Counted from the first letter of the stretch, positions 9,387-18,688 are shown. The stretch is 64,000 nt of DNA from Marinobacter sp. SS13-12 (GCF_030227115.1 NZ_JASSUA010000001.1:1736001-1800000); one strand, 5' to 3'. Notes: generated by a model not told the origin, from the sequence alone. Translations and numbers: made by a program.

Positions 9387-10772
9387 TTAGTGTCCTGAAC
9401 TCTCATCCACCAGTTCGGAGCTTTCGAAGATCTCAGAGTCGGCCTCGCCGCTGACATTAAGGATGCCTACCAGTCCCTTCTCTGCCCGTGACAAAGCGTG
9501 GTCTACCAGGATGTACTTGCCGGGGTAATCGGTTACAAACTCAACCATTGTTGCACCGCCAGGAGGTACCAGAGTTGTCTGGACATCGGTCAGTGGAGGG
9601 CTGGTCAAGGAAGCCTGGTCGTATACCTTGTCGAAGATCTCGCCGATAACGTGGAAGCTGGATACCAGGTTCGGGCCACCAACGCCGAAGAAGATTCGGA
9701 CATTGTCGCCAGTCTCGGATTCCATCTTGTGGATGGCTGTCAGGGCGTCCATGGCACCATTGAACATCATGTGCTCCGGGCGCTCGTCGAGCATTTTGTC
9801 GAGTGAGAATTCCTGCAGTCCGGATGAACCGTGGCGCTGCGCTGTGTACAGCTCGCCCTGCATGACGTAGAACTCACGGTCTACTTCAGAAAGGCCACCT
9901 TCAGGCTCCACCAGGATCATGCCGTACATACCGTTGGTGATGTGTTGGGCCACCATCGGAGTTGCGCAGTGATAGACGTACAGCCCAGGGGTCAGAGCCT
10001 TGAAGCTGAAGCTTTTGGTCTGGCCCGGCGCTGCCTGGGTTACTGCAGCACCGCCGCCAGGGCCGGTCACCGCGTGGAAATCAACAGAGTGAATGTGGGA
10101 GCTCTCGTCGGCGTTCTTCATATTCACGGTCACGGTGTCCCCAGCGCGCACCCGGATCATCGGGCCGGGAACGGTGTTGTTGAAGGTCCAGAACTTGTAG
10201 CTGCTGCCATCGCCGAGACGGCCGACGACTTCCGTTGTTTCAAGGTCGACAGTGACATTCTTGGGGCCACGCTTGCCGACTGGTTCACCGACGTCATTGG
10301 GGTCCATGGAGAGGTCTTTTGCCTGGCTAGCGGCCTGTTCCTGCGGATCACCAACAATCAACTTACCGAGCATGCCGGCAGCTTTATGCCCGGGCAATGT
10401 GCACAGATACTCGAAGGTACCTGTTTTATTGGCCTTGAACACGATAGCCGTAGCTGCACCTTTTCCGGAAATCTCATCTGACTTGGCATCAAACCCGGGA
10501 ACGGCCAGGTCATGAAGAGCACCGTCGCCGTTAACAACGTTGATCTGTACTACCGCGCCCTCGGGGACTTTGAGGTCCGGGTTGATCTGCCCTTTGGTGG
10601 GACCCGCTTCGCTGACATAAACCAGCTTGCCGTCGGCAATGTCGGTTCGAAGCGTATAAGTAATATCCGGTATATATGAAACTTCAGAGCTGCTTTGCGG
10701 ATGCTCCGCATAGGCCGGTGCTCTGAATCCTAGAACTGTGCACAAAGAGGCTATTAGAACAAAGGCTTTCAT
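9387..10772 (-). CDS. nirK: copper nitrite reductase with N-terminal cupredoxin domain
   Basis: This 461-residue periplasmic enzyme reduces nitrite to nitric oxide. Signal peptide 1-22. An extra cupredoxin at about 60-140 has its own type 1 copper ligands: His87, Cys124, His129 and Met134. The NirK core follows: type 1 ligands His228, Cys269, His277 and Met282; type 2 ligands His233, His268 and His425; catalytic Asp231 and His374. All are present. A similar N-terminal fusion is known from Hyphomicrobium NirK. ATG at 10772 has a GGGGAGAA site; the frame extends upstream to 10832 without one. No nor or nos genes are nearby. Confidence 0.95.
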   Translation of the reverse strand: MKAFVLIASLCTVLGFRAPAYAEHPQSSSEVSYIPDITYTLRTDIADGKLVYVSEAGPTKGQINPDLKVPEGAVVQINVVNGDGALHDLAVPGFDAKSDEISGKGAATAIVFKANKTGTFEYLCTLPGHKAAGMLGKLIVGDPQEQAASQAKDLSMDPNDVGEPVGKRGPKNVTVDLETTEVVGRLGDGSSYKFWTFNNTVPGPMIRVRAGDTVTVNMKNADESSHIHSVDFHAVTGPGGGAAVTQAAPGQTKSFSFKALTPGLYVYHCATPMVAQHITNGMYGMILVEPEGGLSEVDREFYVMQGELYTAQRHGSSGLQEFSLDKMLDERPEHMMFNGAMDALTAIHKMESETGDNVRIFFGVGGPNLVSSFHVIGEIFDKVYDQASLTSPPLTDVQTTLVPPGGATMVEFVTDYPGKYILVDHALSRAEKGLVGILNVSGEADSEIFESSELVDESSGH

Positions 10773-10837
10773 GGTATTTCTCCCCATTATAATGACCCGC
10801 ATCGAGCGGGGTCCATCAATGCCTTTAAACATTGATT

Positions 10838-10886
10838 TGAGATAATTGTATTTTGGAGGGGTTGCTTTGCTCTTGATAAAGGTCAG
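10838..10886 (-). promoter_or_regulatory. nirK promoter with FNR/Dnr-like box
   Basis: Read on the minus strand, CTGAC-CTTT-ATCAA (10886 to 10873) matches eight of ten conserved bases of the FNR/Dnr/NnrR consensus TTGAT-N4-ATCAA. A TACAAT -10 element lies at 10850-10845. If transcription starts at about 10838, the box centre falls at -41.5, the standard class II activator position. This predicts nirK activation under low oxygen or nitric oxide. The leader would be about 66 bases. Confidence 0.6.
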
Positions 10887-11017
10887 GGGTCATCAATAAC
10901 GGGTGGGTGATTAGAGTTACCTCTTAATGGTTATCAGCGCAGCCAGCTTGACCCCTGTCTCCAGATCTCACTGCTATAATCGATGAACAATCCATGTGGC
11001 CAGTTTGAGAGAATGCT

Positions 11018-11635
11018 ATGGCAGAGGGTGAGGAAAGTGGCAGCCCGAAGTACAACTCAAACCGAAGAACAAGTCCAGCGGCTTTCCTGCTTGGGTTCTT
11101 GCGGGAGCCGCGTCAGGTGGGCTCTGTTATTCCCAGTTCACGATTCCTGGAGCAGCGCATCGTCGAGGCGTCGAACCTGTCTGCCGCCAGGCGGGTAGTA
11201 GAGCTGGGGCCCGGTACCGGTGGCACCACGCGAACGTTTCTGCGGCACCTTGGTCAGGATGCGAAGCTGCTTTCCATTGAGTTAAGCCCGTACTTCCATG
11301 AACTGCTTGACGAAATCGCAGACCCGCGTTTCACCAACCACCTGGGTAGCGCCGAAGATATTGCAGATATTCTGGCGTTGCATGATATGGGGCAACCGGA
11401 TGTGGTCATCTCCGGTATTCCCTTCTCGAAAATGCCGGAAGCCGTGGCGACCCGGGTGGCGCAGGCAGTAAGGGACAATCTGGCCGAGGGCGGACGTTTC
11501 ATTGCTTACCAGTTCTGCCGGGATGTAGCCTGGATTACTGGCCCGATTATGGGGGCGCCTGCCAGCTGCCGGCTGGAACTACGGAATATTCCCCCGATGC
11601 GGGTTTATAGTTGGTTCAAGACAGCGGATGATTGA
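11018..11635 (+). CDS. class I SAM methyltransferase, PmtA-like
   Basis: This 205-residue protein has the SAM-binding motif VELGPGTGG at about residues 62-70, followed by an acidic residue ending the second strand (SIELSP). The N-terminal region that places Pro and Ser before the fold, and the IPFSKM segment, resemble Rhodobacter-type phospholipid N-methyltransferases (PmtA) and rRNA adenine dimethylase relatives. The target could be phosphatidylethanolamine, but this is inferred from resemblance only. A GAGAGAA site precedes the ATG. It is divergent from nirK and followed by mscS-like 73 bases later. Confidence 0.8.
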   Translation: MAEGEESGSPKYNSNRRTSPAAFLLGFLREPRQVGSVIPSSRFLEQRIVEASNLSAARRVVELGPGTGGTTRTFLRHLGQDAKLLSIELSPYFHELLDEIADPRFTNHLGSAEDIADILALHDMGQPDVVISGIPFSKMPEAVATRVAQAVRDNLAEGGRFIAYQFCRDVAWITGPIMGAPASCRLELRNIPPMRVYSWFKTADD

Positions 11636-11708
11636 GCCGAGAACCGGGAGATTGTGAATCTTTATCCGATTCATAATTTGACTGACATTCAAACCGAGTA
11701 ATGAGCCT

Positions 11709-12854
11709 ATGGCTGAATCATTCACTGCGGCTGTGGCTGAACAGCTGAGGCGAAACCTTGGTGATGCTCTTCTGGCCGTGACCGGCGAGGATGTGGAATG
11801 GGGCGAGTTTGCGGCTCAGTTGTTAAGCCAGCTGCTGATTTCCATCCTCTACCTTGCGCTATTTATCGGGGCTTATCTGTTACTGACAGGCACCATCCGG
11901 CTGGTGATTGGTAAGCAGCGGGCCCAACAACCGTCGTTCTTACAGGTGCGTAGCGGTGCCCGTTATCTTGCCGGGCTGGGAGCATTGCTGGTGATCCTGG
12001 CCCAGTTTGGGGCTTCGCCTGAGTTCCTCAAGGCCATGGCCCGGGCGGGTTTGATGGTCCTGGGATTTTTTGTAGCCTGGATGATTGTCGGGCGGCTGAT
12101 GAGGGAGGGGGTGACTCGCTACCGGCTGGATCCGTCTATCCGGCAGCTGGTCGAAAACCTGTTTTCAGTATTGGCCGGAACATTGGCTCTGGTGACGGTA
12201 CTGGCCCAGTTCGGATTTGATGTGCTTTCGATAATTGCAGGCCTGGGCATCGTCGGTATTGCGGTTGGCTTTGCGGCGCAATCTACCCTGTCCAACTTCA
12301 TTGCCGGTATTACCCTGCTGATTGAACGCCCCTTCCGTATCGGTGACTGGGTGACCATTAACGGCCAGGATGGCAAGGTGGTCAAGATCGCCCTGCGCAC
12401 CACCTGGCTGCGTACCCGGGATAATATTTTCGCGATGATTCCAAATGACAGCGTGGCGTCGTCGGATATCATTAATTACAGTGCCGAGGGCGCAACCCGG
12501 CTCAATATTCCAGTGGGCATTGCCTACAAAGAATCTGCCAAGGCGGCCAGAGAAGTGCTTATGCCGGTTTTGCTTGGGCATCCGGAGGTATTGCAGGCAG
12601 CCGGTATGGAGCCCCGGGTGTTGCTTAAGAGCCTGGGCGACTCCTCGATGAACCTGGAAGTGAAAGTCTGGATTACCCCGGACAACCTGGATGTGCAGCC
12701 CCGAATAATGGCGAACATTCTGGAGCAGATGAAAGAGGCCCTGGACGCTGCCGGCATTGAGATTCCGTTCCCCCATCTGCAGCTCTTTATTGACGATGCC
12801 AAAGGGCTGAAGCCGATCGTCGAGCCCCTTTACCCGAAGCTGGCAGCCAAATGA
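11709..12854 (+). CDS. mechanosensitive ion channel, MscS family
   Basis: This 381-residue inner-membrane channel has three or four N-terminal helices and the signature pore helix, rich in Gly and Ala, around residues 175-200, running into the NFIAG and RPFRIGDWV segment typical of MscS. A cytoplasmic beta and alpha/beta vestibule follows. Such channels release solutes at hypo-osmotic shock. Length is moderately above that of E. coli MscS (286 residues) owing to extra N-terminal helices. The ribosome binding site is weak. Confidence 0.92.
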   Translation: MAESFTAAVAEQLRRNLGDALLAVTGEDVEWGEFAAQLLSQLLISILYLALFIGAYLLLTGTIRLVIGKQRAQQPSFLQVRSGARYLAGLGALLVILAQFGASPEFLKAMARAGLMVLGFFVAWMIVGRLMREGVTRYRLDPSIRQLVENLFSVLAGTLALVTVLAQFGFDVLSIIAGLGIVGIAVGFAAQSTLSNFIAGITLLIERPFRIGDWVTINGQDGKVVKIALRTTWLRTRDNIFAMIPNDSVASSDIINYSAEGATRLNIPVGIAYKESAKAAREVLMPVLLGHPEVLQAAGMEPRVLLKSLGDSSMNLEVKVWITPDNLDVQPRIMANILEQMKEALDAAGIEIPFPHLQLFIDDAKGLKPIVEPLYPKLAAK

Positions 12855-12986
12855 CCTGACAGACCGGGACAGATCCGCAATGGCCCGGCTGGCGCCCGCG
12901 AAGTGGGTCCGGTGCCTTGAATTGTGCGTGCAGTGCACTCAGCTATAGAAGATAGTCACGCCAAACAGCTAATCAGGAGATCCGCC

Positions 12987-13625
12987 ATGCATGTGTTCAT
13001 AGCAGGAGCCAACGGGCAAATCGGGCAACACCTGTTGCGGGAAATGGCAGACAGCGATCACGAGGCGAGGGCCCTGATCCGGCACCAGGATCAGGGCCCG
13101 GAATTGCAGCAGCTGGGTGCTACGGAAACCGTAATGGGCGATCTGGAACACGACTGTAGCGAAGCCATGAAAGGCTGCGATGCGGTCATTTTTACCGCGG
13201 GCTCTGGCCCTCATACCGGGCCCGATAAAACCATCGATGTGGATCAGGACGGTGCTATCCGGCTGGTGGATACCGCCAGGGCCATGGGTATCAAGCGTTT
13301 TATCATGGTGAGCAGTATGCGTGCTGAAGAGCCGGCAAAGGGGCCGGAAAAACTCCAGCATTACCTTTGGGCCAAACACAACGCCGATGAGCACCTGAAG
13401 AACAGCGGCCTGAATTACACCATTGTTCGTCCCGGCCAGCTGACTAACGATGACGGTACAGGTAAGGTTGCGGTGAGTGCGCGGCTGGAGGATTTCGGTA
13501 AGATTCCACGGCAGGATGTTGCCCGCGTTCTGCTGGCGGTGCTGGATTCGGAAAATACGACAGACCGCGTTTTTGATGTGGTGTCCGGCGACACGCCGGT
13601 GCCTGAAGCATTGGCAGGGCTGTAA
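12987..13625 (+). CDS. NAD(P)-binding protein, atypical SDR
   Basis: This 212-residue protein has the Gly-rich loop GANGQIGQH at about residues 7-15 and resembles YwnB / NmrA-like atypical SDRs that bind NAD(P) and act as reductases or redox sensors. ATG at 12987 has AGGAGA six bases upstream; the open frame reaches back to 12924 without a site. The MVSSMR segment and YLWAKHNADEHL carry Ser and Lys at expected positions. Substrate unknown. A perfect inverted repeat lies inside the coding region at 13069-13099. Confidence 0.85.
   Translation: MHVFIAGANGQIGQHLLREMADSDHEARALIRHQDQGPELQQLGATETVMGDLEHDCSEAMKGCDAVIFTAGSGPHTGPDKTIDVDQDGAIRLVDTARAMGIKRFIMVSSMRAEEPAKGPEKLQHYLWAKHNADEHLKNSGLNYTIVRPGQLTNDDGTGKVAVSARLEDFGKIPRQDVARVLLAVLDSENTTDRVFDVVSGDTPVPEALAGL
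13069..13099. repeat. 12-base perfect inverted repeat inside a gene
   Basis: GGGCCCTGATCC at 13069-13080 is repeated in inverse at 13088-13099 around a seven-base spacer. It lies near the 5' end of the atypical SDR coding region and would form a strong mRNA hairpin. No T-run follows, so it is not a normal terminator. Confidence 0.8.
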
Positions 13626-13651
13626 TGGCTTAGGGGGCTCCGCTTTTGCTT

Positions 13652-14731
13652 TTACGGTGAACCCGCTTCTACCCGTGACAGAAACTCCCCGATATGCTCG
13701 AAAGCCTCTTCGGCCTCCGGTAACAGCGGCGTAAACAGGTGCCACACATGAACCATGTCAGGCCAGGTTTTCACTTCCACCGGCGAACCGGCAGCCCGCG
13801 CTTTTTCGACGTACCGCTGGGCGTTTTCCAGCAGCATTTCCGATTCGCTGACGTGAATCAGCGTTGGTGGCAGATCGTGTAGCTTCCCGCGCAGGGGCGA
13901 TGCGATCGGGCTGGTGGGCAATACCCGCATGCCCAGAACGGTTCCCCACCACAACAGCGGCAGCGGTACCCGGGACAGTTTTTTAACGGTTGGCCCCAGC
14001 ATGACATCGGTTTTCAGGTTGGCACGGCTGCCCAGAGAGGTCAGCATAAGTTCGGTGGAGGGTGACAATGCAATTGCCGCGTTCGGTGGTTGCAGGCCCT
14101 GATCCCGTATCCAGGCGATAAGCCCCAACGTGTGGCTGCCGCCAGCGGAGTCTCCCGAAACGACCACGAAATCCGCCGGAGCCTTTCCGTCCGGGCCGTT
14201 GTCCAGTATCCAGCGATAAGCCTGCCGACAGTCGATGATGCCGTCCAGATAGCGGTTTTCAGGCATTAACCGGTAGTCGACAGCAAAAACGCAGGCGTGG
14301 GCCAGCCGCGACAGCCGGTCAGTGATGGCGCGATGGCTTTTGGGGCTGCCGGCGATCCAGGAGCCGCCGTGAATGTAGAGAATACGACGCTCGGGTTTTG
14401 CCCCCGGCGCAATTACCCATTCTCCCCTGGGGGAGCCGCTGGCAGGGGAGCGGATTTCAGAGACCAGTTGCAGACCATCGCTCATGCTGTCCATATAGTT
14501 CCGCAACGCCTTGACGCGGGCGCGGCCACGGAGACCTTCAGCGGCGGCATGCATGCCCTGGACGCTTTCAAGCACCTGTTGGCGAGCCTCACTCTGTTGC
14601 TCGCGGGTGGATGCTTCGGTGGCATCTCCGGCATCGTGATGCCGGCGCCGCACGATCACTACGGCTGCAATCAGCGCCACCATGATCAGCCCAAACCACA
14701 TCATTGCGAACCAGGCGATTCCAAACATCAT
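13652..14731 (-). CDS. alpha/beta hydrolase, HSL family, membrane anchored
   Basis: This 359-residue esterase-type protein starts with a membrane helix (about 4-27) and a helical, charged stretch, followed by an alpha/beta hydrolase fold. The HGGSW oxyanion motif lies at about 122-126, and the nucleophile Ser sits in GDSAGG at about 197-202. Acid and His (near HVWH) come at the expected C-terminal positions. This is the hormone-sensitive-lipase family acting on short acyl esters. It lies 16 bases after the UspA-like gene on the same strand, the last gene of a four-gene run. Confidence 0.88.
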   Translation of the reverse strand: MMFGIAWFAMMWFGLIMVALIAAVVIVRRRHHDAGDATEASTREQQSEARQQVLESVQGMHAAAEGLRGRARVKALRNYMDSMSDGLQLVSEIRSPASGSPRGEWVIAPGAKPERRILYIHGGSWIAGSPKSHRAITDRLSRLAHACVFAVDYRLMPENRYLDGIIDCRQAYRWILDNGPDGKAPADFVVVSGDSAGGSHTLGLIAWIRDQGLQPPNAAIALSPSTELMLTSLGSRANLKTDVMLGPTVKKLSRVPLPLLWWGTVLGMRVLPTSPIASPLRGKLHDLPPTLIHVSESEMLLENAQRYVEKARAAGSPVEVKTWPDMVHVWHLFTPLLPEAEEAFEHIGEFLSRVEAGSP

Positions 14732-14747
14732 ATACAGCCCTTACTTG

Positions 14748-15611
14748 TCAGGGTGTTACGGTAACCGGGAGGCTCGACGCTGCCAGCAGCTGTTCTGCGC
14801 CGGGTTCGTTGAAGAGCGCACATCCCCGGCTGACGACCAGTTGCGAGGCGCACTCCTCCCGAAGCACCCGGGCTACGGTTAGCGGATTGGTATCAGACAT
14901 AACCCGCAATCGGGTGCCGGCCCCGAGCACATCAAGATCATGCCGGATAGCGTCGAGCCGGTCGGCGGAGGGCTCGTGGTCAGCGCCCAGAATGATCGTC
15001 ACCGGCAGGTGGGAATTCCGGGAAATTTCGGCTGCCGCCAATGCGGCCCGATGATTTGCCTCATCATGATCATTCAGGAAAACAACTACCCGGTTCTGGT
15101 AGGGAAGTTTCTGTTCGCACCACAGCAACACTTGCCCCGGTGACTGCCGAATCAGCCCCCGTGCGGTGGAGCCCAACCTGGCACCAGCCGGGGAAGACCA
15201 ACCGGTACGGCCGAGCACAAGGAGATCATCCGGGCCGGCGATTGCCAGTACCTCATCAATCACACGGCCGCGAGCAATACTGAGCGCCGCTTTGCCTCCG
15301 CGCTGCTTTGCTGCCCCGGCAAGTGCGGCACGCGCATGGTCCGCCAGCCGTCGCATGCGCTGTTCCAGAATGCCGGTGTCGAATGGCCGGCTGATCCCTG
15401 AGACCGAGCCAACCTCGCGGGAAAAACCGTATCCGGCGCTGCGCACCAGGTTTAACTCCTCAACAAACACACCCAGGATGTCGGCACCCCGCTTGCCTGC
15501 AATGTCAGCCGCGGCCTCGAGGGCCGCATAACTCATCCGTGACCCGTCGATAAGCACCAGAACACGCCCGCGCGCAGGCGCCTGCTCGTTGAGCTGTACA
15601 GTATTAATCAC
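14748..15611 (-). CDS. universal stress protein-like protein, two UspA halves
   Basis: This has 287 residues from GTG at 15611. The first half (about 12-140) begins with a VLVLIDGS strand typical of UspA. The second half (about 170-287) begins with NRVVVFLND. The ATP-binding GxxG motif is only partly kept in the first half (LGRTGWSS). GTG is preferred because GGAGG lies eight bases before it; ATG at 15626 is the alternative. The start overlaps the end of the Lon-family gene by eight bases, suggesting translational coupling. Role inferred: stress response. Confidence 0.7.
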   Translation of the reverse strand: MINTVQLNEQAPARGRVLVLIDGSRMSYAALEAAADIAGKRGADILGVFVEELNLVRSAGYGFSREVGSVSGISRPFDTGILEQRMRRLADHARAALAGAAKQRGGKAALSIARGRVIDEVLAIAGPDDLLVLGRTGWSSPAGARLGSTARGLIRQSPGQVLLWCEQKLPYQNRVVVFLNDHDEANHRAALAAAEISRNSHLPVTIILGADHEPSADRLDAIRHDLDVLGAGTRLRVMSDTNPLTVARVLREECASQLVVSRGCALFNEPGAEQLLAASSLPVTVTP

Positions 15612-18006
15612 GGCTGGCGCCTCCATTGCTGTCACCGCGCTCTTCGCCGTCATCCTGCTTCTTGCTGATTTCGGCAAACCGGAACAGGCGATTGGCGACC
15701 GCCTGATTGAAGGACGCCTCGGGGAACTCACCGTTCTCGTCTGGCTCGCCGGCTTCCATGCCGGTCAACAGTGCAATCGCCTGATTGATATGCGTTACCG
15801 GGTAGATGCTGAAATCGCCATCGGCAATGGCCTTGCGAACGTCTGAGTTGAGCATCAGGTGTTCGACATTGCTGGCCGGTAAAATGACAGCCTGTCCGTG
15901 AACCTTCCCGGCCTCACGACAGACATCAAAGAAGCCTTCAATTTTTTCGTTAACACCGCCCACCGCCTGAACCTCGCCATGCTGGTTCATCGAACCGGTG
16001 ACAGCAAAGCTCTGGCGTAACGGTAGGCGACTGATGGCCGACAGCAGAACACAGGTTTCTGTGACCGAAGCAGAATCGCCTTCCACGCCTCCGTAAGACT
16101 GCTCAAAAGCCAGACTTGCCGACAGGGACAGCTCGCCATCGCCCGCATACCGGCTGGCCAGAAAGCGGGAGAGAATCATCACTGCCTTGCTGTGAATCGG
16201 GCCGCCCAGTTTGGCTTCCCGTTCAATATCCACGACCTGCGCCCTTCCCGGTCGGGCGGTGGCGGTGATCCGGCTTGGCTGACCAAACATGGAAGCTCCG
16301 AGTTTGAGCACCGACAGGCCGTTCACCTGGCCCACGGTCTCACCCTCAGTCGCAATCATTACGATACCGCGGGCAATCTGCTCACGGCTCCGATCGCGAA
16401 TCCGGCTGGCGCGGAATTCCCGCTCATCGATCGCCTGTTGGACATGATTCACCTCAATAATGGCCGTGCCTGCCTGATCGGCCCAATGGTCAGCCTCGCT
16501 GACGAGATCCTGTAGCACACGGTCGTGCGCCGTAAGCTTGCGCTGATCTGACGCCAGCCGGCTTGCCTGTTCGATCAGTCTTGCCACCGCGCCCCGGCCG
16601 AGCGGCCGGCATTTCAGCTTCCGCCCCATGGTGGCAATCATGCGGGCATAGAGCCCATAGCTGGCATCGTCCCGGTTGAGGTCATCCTCAAAGTCGGCCT
16701 CAACTTTAAACAGGTCCAGGAAATCGGGGTCGTAGTGGGACAGCAGGTAGTAGAGCAGGCGGTCGCCCAACAACACGACTTTGACCGATACCGGAATGGG
16801 CTCTGGCTGCAGGCTTATGGTGCTCGCCAATCCATACAGGCGCTCCAGGGATTCGATCCGAATCTCGCTGGAGAACAGAATGCGTTTCAGGCTCTCCCAT
16901 GCCATGGGCTGGCTCAGTATGCGACGGGCATCAATGATCAGGTAGCCGCCGTTGGCCCGGTGAACCGCACCGGCCTTGATCAGGGTGAAATCGGTGTACA
17001 GAGTGCCCTGTCGGGCTCGATGCTCAATCTGGCCCGCCAGGTGCTGATGATTCGGCAGGTCCTCATAAATGACAGGCGCGCCTGTTGTTTGCGCATTATC
17101 CACCAGCAAATTGACTTTGTACCGCCCCAGAAGACCAGTGGGTGGGCCGTTTTCGGTGTCCTGGAACGCTTCTGCATGCTCCACCACGTCCTCACGTATG
17201 GCATCCAGGTAATCGACAATGGCGGGAAGATGCCGCCATTTTTCGCGAAGCTCTCCAATCGGGCCACCGAGAGTGAGCTGAACCATCTCTTCATTCAGCG
17301 CATGAACCCGCTCCCGGACCTCCTTCCGCAGACGGGGAACCTGTTGAATGTTCTGCTGCAGTTTTTTCTGGAGTTCTTCTACCTTGGACTCAATGAGCTC
17401 TTTTTCTTCATCAGAGAACTTTTTATAGTCCTCTGGATCAATCACCTCGCCATTGCGCATCGGTGCAAAGGTGAAGCCCGCAGGCGTGGTTATCATGGCG
17501 ATGTTATTGGCGTTGGCCTCTTCCTGGATTTCAAACAAACCCTGGTGCTGGCGCTTTGTCATTTCCTCCTGCAGTTCCTGCAGACGCGCCTGGTACTCCT
17601 CGCTTTCGAAGGTCGCCGGAATCGCTGTGCGCAGTTCCCCGGAAAGATCGTTCATGTCTTTCTTGAATTGCCGCCCTTCGCCGGCTGTCAGAGATATGGC
17701 CCTGGGCCGGTCCGGGAACTCGAAGTTGTGAACGTGGCACCAATCCGAAGGCACAGGTTGGCGTTCGGCATATTTGCCAAGGAAGCGTTCGACCAACTCG
17801 TGCTTGCCAGCACCGGACGGCCCCAGCACAAACAGGTTGAATCCGTCGGCTTTCATGCTGGCCCCGAACTGGAGGGCACGCAACACCCGCTCCTGGCCAC
17901 AAGGTAGTTCCAGGTCTTCCAGTGACTCGGTGGTATCGAAATCCAGTTGGTCGAGTGGGCAGCGGTGATAGACCTGTTCCGGGGTCAGGGGCGTGGGTAA
18001 TGTCAT
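15604..18006 (-). CDS. Lon-family ATP-dependent protease (peptidase S16)
   Basis: This 800-residue protein belongs to the AAA-protease group of predicted Lon-like enzymes, not canonical LonA. Walker A is GPSGAGKH at 62-69. A long coiled-coil, Glu/Lys/Gln-rich insertion lies at about 170-260. The C-terminal S16 domain carries nucleophile Ser645 in GDSAS and Lys688 in GGVNEKIEGF, 43 residues apart as in E. coli Lon. ATG at 18006 has AGGAGG six bases upstream. It follows the GGCT-like gene by about 50 bases and overlaps the UspA-like gene. Confidence 0.92.
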   Translation of the reverse strand: MTLPTPLTPEQVYHRCPLDQLDFDTTESLEDLELPCGQERVLRALQFGASMKADGFNLFVLGPSGAGKHELVERFLGKYAERQPVPSDWCHVHNFEFPDRPRAISLTAGEGRQFKKDMNDLSGELRTAIPATFESEEYQARLQELQEEMTKRQHQGLFEIQEEANANNIAMITTPAGFTFAPMRNGEVIDPEDYKKFSDEEKELIESKVEELQKKLQQNIQQVPRLRKEVRERVHALNEEMVQLTLGGPIGELREKWRHLPAIVDYLDAIREDVVEHAEAFQDTENGPPTGLLGRYKVNLLVDNAQTTGAPVIYEDLPNHQHLAGQIEHRARQGTLYTDFTLIKAGAVHRANGGYLIIDARRILSQPMAWESLKRILFSSEIRIESLERLYGLASTISLQPEPIPVSVKVVLLGDRLLYYLLSHYDPDFLDLFKVEADFEDDLNRDDASYGLYARMIATMGRKLKCRPLGRGAVARLIEQASRLASDQRKLTAHDRVLQDLVSEADHWADQAGTAIIEVNHVQQAIDEREFRASRIRDRSREQIARGIVMIATEGETVGQVNGLSVLKLGASMFGQPSRITATARPGRAQVVDIEREAKLGGPIHSKAVMILSRFLASRYAGDGELSLSASLAFEQSYGGVEGDSASVTETCVLLSAISRLPLRQSFAVTGSMNQHGEVQAVGGVNEKIEGFFDVCREAGKVHGQAVILPASNVEHLMLNSDVRKAIADGDFSIYPVTHINQAIALLTGMEAGEPDENGEFPEASFNQAVANRLFRFAEISKKQDDGEERGDSNGGASRD

Positions 18007-18057
18007 CAAGGTCCTCCTGAGGAGTGACTGGCAGCGTATGGCCAGCGGTGTTCTGGG

Positions 18058-18516
18058 TTAATCGGAAATCTCGTCTGTAAGCTCCAGCACGAGGGGATCC
18101 ATCAGCCGGTACACCCAGGCTGATTCACCATCCTGCAGCGTCATTTCCACCCGCTCATAGCGCACACCCAACCGTTCGTAGCGATCCAGAGCCCTGAGTT
18201 CATCGGCATTCACTGTGACAACTTCGCCTTCGGTGACCGCGCCCGCAGCGGGCTTGATGTCCAGCTCTTCCTTACGGAAGCCGGGTAGCTTTGCGGGTTC
18301 ACTATCCCCGGCGCGGCCTGTCACCAACCAGCGTACCCATGGCTTCGTAAGAGTGCCGTATACGAATACCGAATAGGTGGCATCGTCGTCTATCGCAGGC
18401 AGATCTCCGGTCGGGTTATAGCCGTACGGGCTGGCAAAAGTCAGCCAAAGATAGCCAACCGCCAGAATAAAGAGGGTCAAGACACTCGCCAAGGTATATC
18501 GGATTGATTTTCTCAT
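18058..18516 (-). CDS. gamma-glutamylcyclotransferase-family protein, membrane anchored
   Basis: This 152-residue protein has an N-terminal helix (about 7-28) and then a YtfP/AIG2-type fold with the FVYGTLTKP signature near residues 51-59. The conserved acidic residue expected near LDRYE is present at about 110-114. Family members cyclise gamma-glutamyl amines or peptides. The membrane anchor is unusual, since most relatives are soluble. It is first in the leftward run with the Lon-family gene. Confidence 0.82.
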   Translation of the reverse strand: MRKSIRYTLASVLTLFILAVGYLWLTFASPYGYNPTGDLPAIDDDATYSVFVYGTLTKPWVRWLVTGRAGDSEPAKLPGFRKEELDIKPAAGAVTEGEVVTVNADELRALDRYERLGVRYERVEMTLQDGESAWVYRLMDPLVLELTDEISD

Positions 18517-18688
18517 CGGGCTTTACGCTTAGTCTTCAATCGTATGGCCAGTATACACAAGCCTCCTCATTGAATTTCCACTTGTGCCTATATAACCGAT
18601 CCCGGAAGCGTGCTACAACGTCTTCGCCCAGCCGTAGCGAGTGTTTCTTGAAGCGCCCGGGAACTCTTTCATTTATCAGGATCACAGC

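Noticed and set aside
16735..17907. Long rightward open frame opposite the Lon-family gene
   Set aside because: Antisense to conserved protease codons, with no family resemblance or start signal.
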